Positions 20,601-30,707 of a stretch of 35,671 nt of DNA are shown piece after piece. Origin of the DNA: a virus; IMG/VR virus record IMGVR_UViG_3300028650_000008, positions 1 to 35,671 of that record; one strand, given 5' to 3'. Below the pieces are notes generated by a model. The model did not search any database. It saw nothing but the letters and a program-made list of their open reading frames with translations, and was not told the DNA's origin. A program made the translations under genes and the position numbers. Positions within the stretch are counted from its first letter, which is position 1, and each line of letters starts with the position of its first letter.

Positions 20601-23600
20601 CAGTACACCCTTGATTTCATTGATTTGTCGTGCCACTTCCAGCGCGGCATCGCTCCGGTATTGGGGCGCGGTGGCTCTTACCAATCCGTCCCAGGCTTGA
20701 CTGGTGCCTTCGGTCACGGTTCTTACATCGGCATTGTTGCGTATTTTGGTAGCGGCTTCCTCAATGTCGCTGCGAACGCTGTAGCGAATGTCGTTGTTGG
20801 TGGGAATATCACGGCTAGAATCCAAGCCGCGAGATTTTGAGAACAGGGGACCATTATTGACTTTCCCTGCTAGTTGGCCTAATGTTACATTACCATTAGG
20901 CGATGAGGGGGTGATCACCTGACTCTTTGAGTCAGACAGAACCCGGGTTGATCCGACTTCATCGCTTAGTGCTATATCTTCAACCTGATGATAGTAATAT
21001 CCTCTTCCCCGAATATCATTTTTTACCCTATCAACAACGATACGCACAGAATAGACCTTACCATCTATAGTAACCGCCGCGTAATAAGTCTCATAACCCA
21101 GTATATGTTTTTTAGTCTCGGTCTTTGTATTTTCCTCATACCCCGTATAAGCCGATTCTCTAAGTAATTGCGGCAAGATGGCATATAAGCGACGCGATAC
21201 TATTTTTCTGTTTTTTACTGACGTTTCAATACCGTCACGGTAAAAACCTATTTCATAGCCAGTTTGAGTGTTTGTTTCTTTTATATTCCTGTATTTATTA
21301 AGCAGATATTTTGCTAAGGTCTTAGCATCGCCATCAACCGGCATCAAGGGATCGTCAATCAAAGGTATCGGTGTCATTTCCATATCAGGATTATACTGCC
21401 ATTGCTCGCTTTCCTTATTGCTTGCCAGCGCACCCTGTCCTGACCATTGCGGTGCAGCTTGGGCTTGAACTTTAGCGCCATATTTTGACATAGCGTAAAG
21501 GTCGGAAGGGTTCAACCTGGAAACAAAGCCGAAGTTAAGCCCAGCACGTACCAAGGCTATGCGGATCGCGGCAAAGAAGTCCTTGATGGTTTTGAGTAGT
21601 TTGCCGGTGAAGGATTGGGGATTCTTGAGATATAACTCAATTATGTGGGCGGCAAATTCTTCCCGTTGATTGGCTACTGCGGTATTAGCAGACACGACCC
21701 GTTTAGCGGCATCTAACTCGATCTTGCTGCCGATACCTTTTAAGGCCAGTTCAAAACGTCGTTGCAAATCGGCATCAAAAATCGCGGTAGAGGCTTTTAG
21801 TTTGGGATCGGTAGCAAGGCTCCTGTGATAAAGTTCATGGGCTAAAATACCTTCCTGGTTGGCTTTATTCAGCATATCCGACACCAAGTAAACGGTATCG
21901 CTTTTAAGGTCATACAGGGCTTGTACGCCAGCTAACGTGTTGCCACTACGGATAGCGGTGCTTAACGCTTCGCCATTAGCCCATAAGTGTTCTGGCAGGT
22001 TACGTATGCCTTGAACCACTTGCAGCTTTCCAGATGAAATTAACGCACTAAGGCGCTTCTGGCCGGTGAGCCATGACTTAACCTGCTGGACCGTGCTGCC
22101 GGTGGTGGGTGTTGTGGCCTTGCTGTAAAGCGCCGTGCCTTGGGGGGTTTCTTTGGTTTTATAAAGCCCATCCAGCACATGCGTTGCTGAATAAATGCCA
22201 TTCGGCGTATTCTGCCGTTGCCATGCGCTATTGTTTGGCGACCACTTGAACGCGGCTTTTTTCAATGCAGCACGTACTTCGGTACTGGGTTTTTCGTCAA
22301 ACAGTATTTGAACTCGCTCGGCTTCGTGATTATTAACAACCTGTGCGCCTTCGTATTCTTTCAACGTGACCGTGCCTTGTTCCCTTTTGGCTTCTTCCTT
22401 CGCTTCGTTAGTCTTGTCGCGTAATGCCCATATTGAATTTTTTGGCGATATAAGCGGCTTCTTTAAATCCTTCTGTGTTTCCTCGATTAAATCTAATGCA
22501 CCATTAACAAGATCGGTTCTGCCTTTATTTGATAATGTTTTTAATCTCCCTACTAAATTACTAACAAACAATGGTCTGGACATTCCTACCGCACCATCAT
22601 CAATGCTTTTTATAGTGGCTAACGAACTAGCTACCATCTTATTAACACTATCTTGCTGCTCTTTTAATATTTCAGATTGTGGTCGTGAAGCTAAAGCTAT
22701 CTTTTTTAAATTCTCCTGTCCATTTTTATCAAATTCCAGTAATTCAGTTAAACGATTATGCTCAACATTATTCGCTTTTTCATTGCGCCTTGTTGGGAAG
22801 TTTGCGGGGCCGGTTACCATTGGTGATGCGGTTTTTGATTTAGCATTTAAGTGTGCTAATACACGCTTTAAATACCCATCTTTATAGGTTGTAAAGGAAT
22901 CCTCAATTATGGCTTTATGTGCGTCTGTTTTAGCGTATTTAATAACATCGTCATAGACTTTTTGCATGTGTTCAACATAACCATCCTGTTCTTGTTGTGC
23001 GCGTTTTTCAGGCACCATGCTATTCCAAGTATAGGCGTTGTATGCTGTGTCGTAAGGTATGTCATTTTTAGAAAATAAAGGGGGTGATGTTTTTTCACTT
23101 TCGTCTTTATTTTCTTTAACCAACGATTCAAGTTTATTTAAAGACTCTTCCCATCCTTTGGTAACTTGCCCGTTTTGGAAGTCTAAAATCTTTTCTTTTG
23201 TGCTTAATACAGACTGGTACAACGCATTGTATTGAGCATCATCCTTATAGTTTCCGGTTCCAGCACGTAACAAAGTAACGCCTTCGTTAAAGCTTTGGTA
23301 CATCTGGTTTACTCTGCCAGAACTTGGCATTTTATCCAGGTCTATACCCTCGCTTATTTTATCGGCTAATGCCTGTCGGTCTTTTTCAAAGTGTGGTCTG
23401 GCTATTTTATCAGTCGCCACCGGCTTAACAGGTTCACCAAAAACAGGCTTGCCTTGTTCCTGATTTTCCATCCATAGTACATTTGAATAGGGCGCTTTAT
23501 TGATGGCTTTGATTGCAGCCAACATAAATTTTCTTAAATCTTCGCCAGCACCTTCAATCTTGGTAGGCCATAAATCTTTCTGGCTTAATGATTGGATTCC

Positions 23601-26600
23601 GGTTTGCTGTGTTTGTCTACCATGATCCCATTCGGATTGTTGGGTGCGCTTTTTATCTAGCCATTGTGAAGCGGATAATCCTTTAGGCTTAATCAGATTC
23701 CGTTCCAGCATTTCAGCGCCTAATCGGTTATAGGCATTAAAATAATCATATAAAAGGGGCTTAACGTTCGCTTCCCAATAATTATGGCCGCGTTGTACAA
23801 ATTCATTGATAGGCTTGGCTTCGGCCTTAACCGGCTTAACGGCTTCGGCCTTAACAGGTTCCATGGCTGTGGTTTCTTCGCCTAAACTAGCCAAAGCCTC
23901 TTGATAGGCGTTATCGAACTGAGTCTTTAACTGTGCTTCCTTGCCCTTGTATAAGTCTGCAATCTGTTCCTTGGTAAAGCCATTATTAGCCGCTATTTGT
24001 GCAGCAATTTTAATATCGCCTACCGGATCGGTAGCGTCTTTCCGTAAAGAATCCGCCAAATAGCCTTTAGCCTGTGAGAAGCCATCAATTTGTGCAAAGT
24101 TTGGCTTGAATGTGGGCGTTGCGTTTGATGTGTTGCGGGTTTCCCTAAAGCCTTCTGACGCTAAAACTTTCTTCTTGAAGTCCTCAAGGTGTTCTTTGGT
24201 GTTCAGTACCTTAAATATTCCATCGCCAGGAACATCGAAAGTAACCTGTCCATAGGTATTTTTTAAGTCACCAATAGAGTCATCATTTTCAAGCCTATGG
24301 TTAATAGCCTCTTTTATTTCTTTCTGTGATGGACTTCTTTTATGGTTAAGATCAATAGTCCTCGCTCTATTTTCGGCTATTTCATAACGTGCCTTTTCAA
24401 TAGACTCATTCGTTACATCATGGGCCTTTAAAATTGCTGCATCAATATCCTTAATCAGCCCTTCACGCATTTCTGTTTTAGGTACGTCTATCTTGTTAGC
24501 GGCCTTGTTGATGGTCTTTTCAACAACAGTCGGCGTTACACGCTCTATGTGGTCGCCTTCTATGTGCTGTTCAGCCTCGCTTGTCTGTAACGAATTAAAA
24601 TCAATGCCCTTAATCCGGTCATAGCCAAAGCGTCCACGCGCCCACCCGGTTAAATCTTTTTGAGTTTTACCTGCCTCTTGAATCTCCTTTGTTTCGGCAT
24701 CTGAAAACCCATTGATACCTTGAGTTTCTGTCTGGGCTTGGGGAGGTTCCGCTTGCACATTGCCTTTATTAACGAGGCTTTTTCTAACAGCAATAAAGCC
24801 CCCTTTTATGGGTTCAATATTAAAATCCTCAACTTTCTGACCTATGCTGCGAATCTTTAATGCGGCAATCTTTTCGTTTGGAAATGGCTTATCATTTTTA
24901 CCGGCAATATAAGGCAGGTCTTTCCACGCTTCTGTAGCCTTCTCGCCGGTCAAGTCAATATTATCGCGGTGAATCATGCCATCAATTTTTCTTCCATCGC
25001 GGTTAAATCGCCTAAGCATAGTCCTGTCTGAATCAAGCTCTCGTTTATCAACAAGATGACTGCTACCATAAGTATCTTTTACCTTTACAAGTTCAGCCTT
25101 AACCTGTTCAGCCTTGGCTTCGGGCGCTTCTGACTGGGCTTGTGACTTGGCTTCCGGTGCGGGTTGTTCGGCCTTGCCCGGCTCGGCCTTGGCCGTGGGC
25201 TGGGCGGTTGCTTCTTTGTCGATAAGGTCTTGTATTATTTTTGCATGAGTTTTATTCACGCGATTGTATTCGATAGCGGATTTTATGTGATTCTTAAAAG
25301 TTTCATCCGTATTGTCTCTTAACGTAGCCGACACAACATTCCACGCATCAACAAGACCTTTTGACTTATCGGTTTCTAATAATGCCTTGTAGTGTTCATC
25401 TACCTTTGTTTGCAATGCGCCTTTTGAAGTAACCGCCGCTGGTGCGCTTTCTTGAATAGGCGTCGGCGGTGTTGTTGATTTTGCTTGCACAATCCACTTA
25501 TCGCCCTGCTGTACCGCCGTATGGGTTTCCTTAGCCTTCTTTAACTGGATGGCAAGGTTAGCGCCTTTCTCGCTCTTAAAAGTCTGTGGCTGGCCGTTTT
25601 TGGTGAACATCGGCGCTTCTGCGGTAGGCGCTTCGGACTTGGGTGCTGGCTGCGTTGGTTTGGTTTCGGTTTGTGTGGGTTTTCCATAGTTAGCTTCGCG
25701 TGAGTCAATTTCCTTAATAACAGACCTATACTTTTCACTGTAATCATGGCCTTCTTGCGTTTGTAATGCTGGATTGATTTTATTGTCAATAATCCCTGGT
25801 GTGCGATTAGCCCAACTATTTAATTCATTTCCAGTACGTTTTTCTTCAGCCTTGAGTTCCTTGTCAGAAAGATTTTTTAGACTATCAGCATAAGGCCTAT
25901 TGGCTTTCTCTGCCGCTAACCAGAGATAGTCCTTAAGCACTTTATCCGGTATGTTTTCACCACTCTTGAAAGCTTTTTCAACGGCATCACGGTGTCCGCC
26001 ATTATCTATTCCCTGACGTGCAGCTTCTTCACTCGTCATTTCCCAAGGTTGCTTCAGTCCAGAAGCCAATCCCTCAGCCGTTCCAGTCTGCTGGGCTGGT
26101 GTTTCTTCGCTAACGCCCGTAGTGCTGGGCTTAGGTGTACTTGTTCCTTCGGGTGCTTTTTGTTGTGCGCCAGGAGTTGGTTTAGTTGGTTTTGCAGGTG
26201 CTTCATAGGGTGCTACATCTTCAGGGTTAAATGTCCAAGGGTCAACGGCTTCGCCTCTTTGTATTGCGTTGAATTTATCCTGGTCAAGATAATCATTACC
26301 GCCAAGGTGCATCAACTTCGTATCGTCGGCGGGGTCAATATGCGTCGGCGTAAATTCAGCGCCCAAGGGTTTATTCTCAGGCGCTGTCTTTTCTTCTAGC
26401 AGGGTTTTTTGCCCGGCTTCGGGGGCATTTTTTCCTGTGATTTCTTCGGCTTTGCCATGTGGCTTCTCCGGTTGGGTGAGTGTGGCCGCTGGTGCGGGTG
26501 AAATTATTGGTTGTCCTTGGGATTGTCCTCCTTCCTCCGTAGTACCTTGTTGTCGTCTTCCTTCCTGCGTAAATGTTTGTTGCCCTGTTCCAAGTCCTTT

Positions 26601-27908
26601 AATTTCAGGCATTGTCGTCTCAACTCCCCGTGTAACAGGGCTGTTGCGTCCTGGTAATTGTCCTTCGCTCGTTGAATTGATTCCGTTTGCCAATTTATTT
26701 CCTGCTCCAAATTGCTGATTAACGCCTTGATATTCAGCATTTCCAGTGCGTTGTATTCCTGCCGGGCTGACAGTTTCTCCTGTTGCTGTAACAGGTCTGT
26801 TAGCTGCTGTTGCAGTTCTTCCAAGGATGGCATTTTCTGCACCTATAGGGGTTGTTTCTGTTGTAACTTCAGGGGTTACTGGTTGTATAGGTGCTTGGGT
26901 TGCGTCTCTGGCTCTGGTGAGAGGGCCTGCTGGTGGCGTATAAGGTTGTTGCCATCCTTGTTTAGCACCTACACCCAATCCTAATAACGCCATAGGAGCG
27001 GTGGCTATTGTCGTTTGTTTGGCCGTTTCGCCTGCGCCCTGTTCTGGTATCCCCCATTCTTTCTGAATAGGGTTTTGCACAACATTAGTGGCTTGTTCTT
27101 CAAGATTTTCACCTAATAATGTACCGCCCCCCTTAATACCACCTGTTATCAAGGCACGTTTTAACGGACTGGTAATAGTTCCAATAGCCTCTCCTACACG
27201 ACCTAACGGGGATTTCATTAAGGCATACTCGCCTAAAGCCCCTAATGATTCACCAGCGGATTCTGCTGCGCCATAAAGTTGTGGTTTTCCGGTAGCGTTA
27301 AGCTTATCCTGCATAGCTTTGGCTTCAACGGGTGTTAATGGCGGTTGGCCCGCTTGTTCACGCTCATAATTGGCTTTATCAATATTTTGCCGTATAGCTT
27401 GGTTTTGAGACTGTTTAGCCATCCCTAAGTAACTGGCACCAGTTCCGGCCAATGCGCCTACACCTGCGCCAACTGCTGTTCCTACGCCTGGAACAACACT
27501 TCCTAAAGCGCCGCCTATTTTGGCTCCTGCTACCGTAGGTGCTATAGCAGCCATAGATGAACGCATACTGGGAGCAGTATTGTAAATATCTCGCATGGTC
27601 GCTTTATCACCAAACAAGCCACCAAACGCAGGTTGATCCGCACCCGTTTGATTGGCAAAAGCAGTATCTTCCGCTTGCTGTTTAGCAATTAACTCATCAA
27701 CTTTAGTTTGTTCATCGTAAGGTGTGCCGCCTTCATAGGTCTGAGCTACCATAGCCGGCAATCCCTTGAACGCTTGCCCCAAAGTTCTGCCATACGCACC
27801 TAATGTAGTAGCACTCGTCTGGCTTTTCACATAGTCATCATAAGATGGCGTTGCAGGCTTTATCGGTTCTGGATTCTTTTTAAAATCCTCATAAGATGGA
27901 ATAGCCAT
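17682..27908 (-). CDS. Giant polyvalent (ejected-type) virion protein, 3408 aa
   Basis: Very long multi-domain protein of the large polyvalent type found in short-tailed phages. N-terminal SYEDFKKNP-like repeats, a Gly/Ala-rich pore-like stretch (residues about 120-170), then low-complexity Pro/Thr/Glu linkers. Later come a QIFF-like DNA-protein module (VQILFDEKPSTEVRAALKKA, W-x-PNN-x-AWQRQ, about 1875-1910), a first zincin motif H2024-ELYH, an LPD3/BECR-nuclease-like segment (about 2195-2310; KVYSVRIVVDRV, YYYHQVEDI), a second zincin H2718-EIGH, and an LPD38-like helical C-terminus with one TM. Such proteins are thought to be injected with the DNA and to disarm host defences or degrade the wall. 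Confidence 0.85.
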   Translation of the reverse strand: MAIPSYEDFKKNPEPIKPATPSYDDYVKSQTSATTLGAYGRTLGQAFKGLPAMVAQTYEGGTPYDEQTKVDELIAKQQAEDTAFANQTGADQPAFGGLFGDKATMRDIYNTAPSMRSSMAAIAPTVAGAKIGGALGSVVPGVGTAVGAGVGALAGTGASYLGMAKQSQNQAIRQNIDKANYEREQAGQPPLTPVEAKAMQDKLNATGKPQLYGAAESAGESLGALGEYALMKSPLGRVGEAIGTITSPLKRALITGGIKGGGTLLGENLEEQATNVVQNPIQKEWGIPEQGAGETAKQTTIATAPMALLGLGVGAKQGWQQPYTPPAGPLTRARDATQAPIQPVTPEVTTETTPIGAENAILGRTATAANRPVTATGETVSPAGIQRTGNAEYQGVNQQFGAGNKLANGINSTSEGQLPGRNSPVTRGVETTMPEIKGLGTGQQTFTQEGRRQQGTTEEGGQSQGQPIISPAPAATLTQPEKPHGKAEEITGKNAPEAGQKTLLEEKTAPENKPLGAEFTPTHIDPADDTKLMHLGGNDYLDQDKFNAIQRGEAVDPWTFNPEDVAPYEAPAKPTKPTPGAQQKAPEGTSTPKPSTTGVSEETPAQQTGTAEGLASGLKQPWEMTSEEAARQGIDNGGHRDAVEKAFKSGENIPDKVLKDYLWLAAEKANRPYADSLKNLSDKELKAEEKRTGNELNSWANRTPGIIDNKINPALQTQEGHDYSEKYRSVIKEIDSREANYGKPTQTETKPTQPAPKSEAPTAEAPMFTKNGQPQTFKSEKGANLAIQLKKAKETHTAVQQGDKWIVQAKSTTPPTPIQESAPAAVTSKGALQTKVDEHYKALLETDKSKGLVDAWNVVSATLRDNTDETFKNHIKSAIEYNRVNKTHAKIIQDLIDKEATAQPTAKAEPGKAEQPAPEAKSQAQSEAPEAKAEQVKAELVKVKDTYGSSHLVDKRELDSDRTMLRRFNRDGRKIDGMIHRDNIDLTGEKATEAWKDLPYIAGKNDKPFPNEKIAALKIRSIGQKVEDFNIEPIKGGFIAVRKSLVNKGNVQAEPPQAQTETQGINGFSDAETKEIQEAGKTQKDLTGWARGRFGYDRIKGIDFNSLQTSEAEQHIEGDHIERVTPTVVEKTINKAANKIDVPKTEMREGLIKDIDAAILKAHDVTNESIEKARYEIAENRARTIDLNHKRSPSQKEIKEAINHRLENDDSIGDLKNTYGQVTFDVPGDGIFKVLNTKEHLEDFKKKVLASEGFRETRNTSNATPTFKPNFAQIDGFSQAKGYLADSLRKDATDPVGDIKIAAQIAANNGFTKEQIADLYKGKEAQLKTQFDNAYQEALASLGEETTAMEPVKAEAVKPVKAEAKPINEFVQRGHNYWEANVKPLLYDYFNAYNRLGAEMLERNLIKPKGLSASQWLDKKRTQQSEWDHGRQTQQTGIQSLSQKDLWPTKIEGAGEDLRKFMLAAIKAINKAPYSNVLWMENQEQGKPVFGEPVKPVATDKIARPHFEKDRQALADKISEGIDLDKMPSSGRVNQMYQSFNEGVTLLRAGTGNYKDDAQYNALYQSVLSTKEKILDFQNGQVTKGWEESLNKLESLVKENKDESEKTSPPLFSKNDIPYDTAYNAYTWNSMVPEKRAQQEQDGYVEHMQKVYDDVIKYAKTDAHKAIIEDSFTTYKDGYLKRVLAHLNAKSKTASPMVTGPANFPTRRNEKANNVEHNRLTELLEFDKNGQENLKKIALASRPQSEILKEQQDSVNKMVASSLATIKSIDDGAVGMSRPLFVSNLVGRLKTLSNKGRTDLVNGALDLIEETQKDLKKPLISPKNSIWALRDKTNEAKEEAKREQGTVTLKEYEGAQVVNNHEAERVQILFDEKPSTEVRAALKKAAFKWSPNNSAWQRQNTPNGIYSATHVLDGLYKTKETPQGTALYSKATTPTTGSTVQQVKSWLTGQKRLSALISSGKLQVVQGIRNLPEHLWANGEALSTAIRSGNTLAGVQALYDLKSDTVYLVSDMLNKANQEGILAHELYHRSLATDPKLKASTAIFDADLQRRFELALKGIGSKIELDAAKRVVSANTAVANQREEFAAHIIELYLKNPQSFTGKLLKTIKDFFAAIRIALVRAGLNFGFVSRLNPSDLYAMSKYGAKVQAQAAPQWSGQGALASNKESEQWQYNPDMEMTPIPLIDDPLMPVDGDAKTLAKYLLNKYRNIKETNTQTGYEIGFYRDGIETSVKNRKIVSRRLYAILPQLLRESAYTGYEENTKTETKKHILGYETYYAAVTIDGKVYSVRIVVDRVKNDIRGRGYYYHQVEDIALSDEVGSTRVLSDSKSQVITPSSPNGNVTLGQLAGKVNNGPLFSKSRGLDSSRDIPTNNDIRYSVRSDIEEAATKIRNNADVRTVTEGTSQAWDGLVRATAPQYRSDAALEVARQINEIKGVLEVQKIHFQADMNKAIVEQSENLTLAQKARDLLEKGLTIAADKAFVGKPKEQNYGFMQGIDSEDKSFFVDHPELQPIADVISKMYADKAEQVQALGTGVLKNLRENYFKHLWKPRGATDEQTQRTIISSLSKRPLEGSKGFTKQRIYQDFNAGLAAGLEPISDNPLDIVALSMNEMDKYIAAHTVLNQMKKDGMKVFVRNGQKAQEGFVPIDDRYGTVWGPGIVKGEEHIDKAMYEGLSQVAKDMGIKHERVVNAGRGKLGYSVQGAESIVTQHNTETSVLAHEIGHQIDAHHGLWQRIVKEAEGLGKRGIPTKAANMKARVTIAKELRAIADEVASRGPKKYTRKRPEQVAQMVEIYAHAPELMKMIAPNTFKAFDALVRSTPELQGMAKLAPGIKTVKLAYEKKLGGPVLMGRYYVPEAVGQVINNYLSQSLYYNKYVGNIFKGYMGAANMLNQFQLGVFSAFHAGFTSLEAVISHAALGIKSLTEGNYKDAAHYLKTAPMAWLNNPKMGNNIVQEMLNQGSHPEMAAIIEGLQMAGFRWQMDNRFRTNSTRKMLDKWAAGNKAGAALHSLNAIVEQSARPILEWLVPRQKFGVFGEMYNKWMKENPDATHEELRNSAQQIWNRVDSRLGQVVYDRLFMHNVNKNFMQMLLRAPGWTGGTILEVGGGMKDLTAYVKDLAMGKHPKGLTDRAAYTLSLVLVSALINAALTAMFTGEPPEEWQDLIAFKTGNVDEQGNPERFVLPTYLKDIYGYAEQGIPTTLVHKAHPLLSMLGDITSNRNYYGTKVYNEEDNILQKMGDIAGFTIKTFTPFWIQGVAKEQERGGSIASQLAPLIGVMPSPSSLNKTAAQKLMQEYGADRLPQGERTQEEQDKADLRRKIYVALRKGDRTQAYQLFKTEGRKAGLMPADYVRIMSKSRVEPLINSFKSLTWDQAQRVWDNASDEEKTKLKPWYLKKKLTAMRMENYQAGAVQ

Positions 27909-27913
27909 AACGA

Positions 27914-30244
27914 TTAACCTTGTTGGAACATTTTATAAATTTCAGGGAAATGCTTTTGTAAATAATCAGCCCCAAGCTTTTGTTTATTGGTATCGGTTGA
28001 GTGCATATCCTTAACAGCTTTAGCTGCATCCGGTGTCATTTTATTACTGGTATCGCCGGCTTGATCTGAGCCACTCACTGAATAACTTTTTGTTTTAGGA
28101 TCATAAACCATGAATCCGCCCGGTTCTTCGCCGGTAACAGCGCCCATTTCGTTATAGGTTTTACGGTTATTAAGCTGAGTAGGCTTGCCCAATTCCATTT
28201 CTTTTAAATTTCTTGCTTGCTCCATCTTCGCCGCTTCGGTTGCGCCTAGTGCTGCGCCCTGTTCGCGGTTAGCAGCCATGGTTTGATTGAACTGGTTGGC
28301 TTGCTGCTGGTTTTGCGATTGATTACTTTGCAAACGGCCTGCGTATTCCAAAAACGCCATCGCTTCTTTTTTGCCGCCGTAATCAGGACTCATTAACGTA
28401 GCTATCGCCTGCTGTGTCTGTGCGTTTAGATTGGCTTGTTGGCCTTCCTGCTGCCGTTCGGCCTCGCGGTTTCTGGCCCAGGCGTATCGGTCATCGACAA
28501 TCTTGGCTTGTTTGGCCCTTTCATTATCCCGTTTCTCCTTGGTTAGTGGATCGGCATTAAGCGCCAGGGTTTTATCCAGTTCTGCCAGGGATTCAGGGGT
28601 TGACCGTCTACGTGCGCCTAACTGTCTGACATATTTCAAGTCATCAGGATTTACGGGGGCGCCTGATTTTTGATAAACCAGATTACCCTTTATCATCGCG
28701 GTAGGTTCGCCATTGACAACGGGTGTTTGTGCAAACTTCTGGTAATCCTTCAAGGCGACGGGTGCTGCTGATTCTCTGCCACTGGTGTCGTTCATGGTGC
28801 TGGTTATTTGTTCCATGACAGGACGTGTATCTTTGGGTGTCCAGGACATGGAGTAATCTTTCCCTGACATGGTTTCCCTGCCTGTTTTCGGATTAACGCC
28901 ATAGGTTGAGGCTGTTGGAACGGCGGTTTGCGCTATTTGTCCGGTTTGCGTATTTCCGTTATTTCCGTTATTTCCGTTAGGTCCGGCTTGTGTTTCCGGT
29001 ATCGCCGGTTTATTGACTGAGGTGGCTTGTCTTTGGGGTTGTGTTGTTGTTTTTACAGTGGGTGCAGGTGCATTTGCTGTAATCTTATCCGATAAAGTAT
29101 TTAGAAAATCGGGTGTATCGTTTTTAGTAAAAACAGGCAATGGAGTATTCATAGCTCCGCGCACCTTATTCATACCCAGTTCCAATCCTTTCTCTGCCCA
29201 TCCTGGTTCGCGCTGTGGAAACATATTTTGTAATTTACCCCTTAATGCCGGGTCTTGTACGCCACCAACAGCATTGGACGCAAAATCACGCGCCGCGTTT
29301 ATATCAAATGGACTGGCTTTCAATCCTTGGTATTTTAGGGATGCTTGCGCGGGGTCCGTTTCAATAACAGGATTACCCGCCGTGCTTTCATTTAAAAAGG
29401 CTTGATTTTCAGGTGTTGTTTTTAAAGTCCTGGCCCATTGTGTTTTGGGCTGTACAATTTGATTAGGTACAGTCACGTCGCCGTTATAAGATTGGTTCCA
29501 TTGCGCTTGAGGTTGAGGCTTAGGACGAAAAGAAGGCGGCGCTTCACCCGTCCGTATATCGTTTATCGGATTGGCTGTATAACCTGTACTGTAAAACTTA
29601 GGCGCTTCTGTTAATATGGGTTTACCGCCAACATGTTTTCCTAAAGCTTCGCCTGTTCTTATATCGGGGGTTGGATTTCCCGTATATTGCTCGCCATATA
29701 AATCTACAGCGGGCTTTTTCTTTGGGTCCACAAAAACACTGGCTGCGGCATTGACTACGCCATCCTTAACCGTTGTCTTAGCGCCCAACTGAGGCGGTAC
29801 GGCGGCAATCATCTTCTTGAACGTACCAAGTCCAAAATGTTTAACCACTTTCGCCGGGATCACAACCTCTCCCTTTGATAGTTTGGCGGGAATTGAATCC
29901 GAAGTTGCCGTGCCTGGGCCTTTTACTTCGCCGCCTTTCGCCAGTTTTCGGGGGTTCTTGGCTTCTTCAGCAAGTTGTACATCTTCTTCAGGCAAGGTTC
30001 CCATGGTGTTCTTTTTGGTAAACGGATTGTAGCCGGTTGGCAAGCCTGGTTGTGGCCGTGGCGATAAGTCGGTTACGGGCTTTAACAGCGGCGTGTAGGG
30101 TTGTCGGGCTGGCTGGTTTGACGCTTGTGCAGGCGGTGGGTAGTTCGGATCGCGGCTGTATTTGTTGCCTAATCTGAGAACACCTGGGATTTTGGTGGGT
30201 ACATAGTCGCCATTGTCAGCGGCTTTAGGTTGTGGCTTGGCCAT
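27914..30244 (-). CDS. Virion-associated protein, partner of the giant (776 aa)
   Basis: AGGACA precedes the ATG, and the stop is five bases before the giant's start. A motif near residue 110, KGPGTATSDSIPAKLSKGEVVIPA, is typical of phage tail/internal virion proteins. Repeated units of YTGNPTPDIRTGEAL type (about 195-245) and a Pro/Gln/Asn-rich, disordered middle follow; the C-terminal third is a long Gln-rich helix. It probably co-packages or co-ejects with the giant. The exact structural role is not known. Confidence 0.75.
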   Translation of the reverse strand: MAKPQPKAADNGDYVPTKIPGVLRLGNKYSRDPNYPPPAQASNQPARQPYTPLLKPVTDLSPRPQPGLPTGYNPFTKKNTMGTLPEEDVQLAEEAKNPRKLAKGGEVKGPGTATSDSIPAKLSKGEVVIPAKVVKHFGLGTFKKMIAAVPPQLGAKTTVKDGVVNAAASVFVDPKKKPAVDLYGEQYTGNPTPDIRTGEALGKHVGGKPILTEAPKFYSTGYTANPINDIRTGEAPPSFRPKPQPQAQWNQSYNGDVTVPNQIVQPKTQWARTLKTTPENQAFLNESTAGNPVIETDPAQASLKYQGLKASPFDINAARDFASNAVGGVQDPALRGKLQNMFPQREPGWAEKGLELGMNKVRGAMNTPLPVFTKNDTPDFLNTLSDKITANAPAPTVKTTTQPQRQATSVNKPAIPETQAGPNGNNGNNGNTQTGQIAQTAVPTASTYGVNPKTGRETMSGKDYSMSWTPKDTRPVMEQITSTMNDTSGRESAAPVALKDYQKFAQTPVVNGEPTAMIKGNLVYQKSGAPVNPDDLKYVRQLGARRRSTPESLAELDKTLALNADPLTKEKRDNERAKQAKIVDDRYAWARNREAERQQEGQQANLNAQTQQAIATLMSPDYGGKKEAMAFLEYAGRLQSNQSQNQQQANQFNQTMAANREQGAALGATEAAKMEQARNLKEMELGKPTQLNNRKTYNEMGAVTGEEPGGFMVYDPKTKSYSVSGSDQAGDTSNKMTPDAAKAVKDMHSTDTNKQKLGADYLQKHFPEIYKMFQQG

Positions 30245-30328
30245 GATCTTTTGTCCTGTGCAGGAGGGGTACGCCTCGCGGCGTTCTATGGCTGGATTAT
30301 CGGCTTGTTTTTATTGGTTTTCAAGCGG

Positions 30329-30610
30329 TTATTTGCTTTCATCAGGATCGTATTTAACCCCGCAAAATGGGCAGTAGGTAAAAATTAGATGATTTTTTTT
30401 GTGTCTTGATATGATATTTCCAGACTTATCACTAAAAACACAATACTTATAAATCATCATTTGGGCTTTTTCAAGAGTTGATAATTTTGGGTTTTTCCCT
30501 AAAGGGATATACCCATCTAGCGTAATCAGATGACCACTAGCAAAAGGCGTTTTAAGCTTCCAAGCGGAAAGTAAGCTTTCGGTAACTTCATCTCTACAAT
30601 TACAGGCCAT
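30329..30610 (-). CDS. Small zinc-ribbon phage protein (93 aa)
   Basis: MACNCRDEV at the start and YCPFCGVKYD at the end give two cysteine pairs able to form one zinc ribbon. The middle (LITLDGYIPLGKNPKLSTLEKAQ) is beta-like. It starts one base after the upstream small membrane gene. No function is known; this shape recurs in phages. Confidence 0.7.
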   Translation of the reverse strand: MACNCRDEVTESLLSAWKLKTPFASGHLITLDGYIPLGKNPKLSTLEKAQMMIYKYCVFSDKSGNIISRHKKNHLIFTYCPFCGVKYDPDESK

Positions 30611-30611
30611 A

Positions 30612-30701
30612 TCAGCTATTTATCAGCCTGCCGACCAGGTAGGCAACAACAAACACCAGCAGGTATTCAAGGTACATTGTTTCATCTGGTGAAATTGTCA
30701 T
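30612..30701 (-). CDS. 29-aa membrane peptide
   Basis: ATG at 30701 follows the exoribonuclease stop by six bases. After MTISPDETMYLE comes one short hydrophobic helix (YLLVFVVAYLVGRLI). It ends one base before the next ATG. Position and packing support it; ribosome-binding site is weak. Confidence 0.5.
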   Translation of the reverse strand: MTISPDETMYLEYLLVFVVAYLVGRLINS

Positions 30702-30707
30702 CGCTAT

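Noticed and set aside
26504-26842. A 112-codon minus-strand frame with coiled-coil text inside the giant gene
   Set aside because: It is an alternative frame of the linker-coding region of the giant; Pro/Thr/Gln-rich codons give open shadow frames, and it has no ribosome-binding site or coupling.
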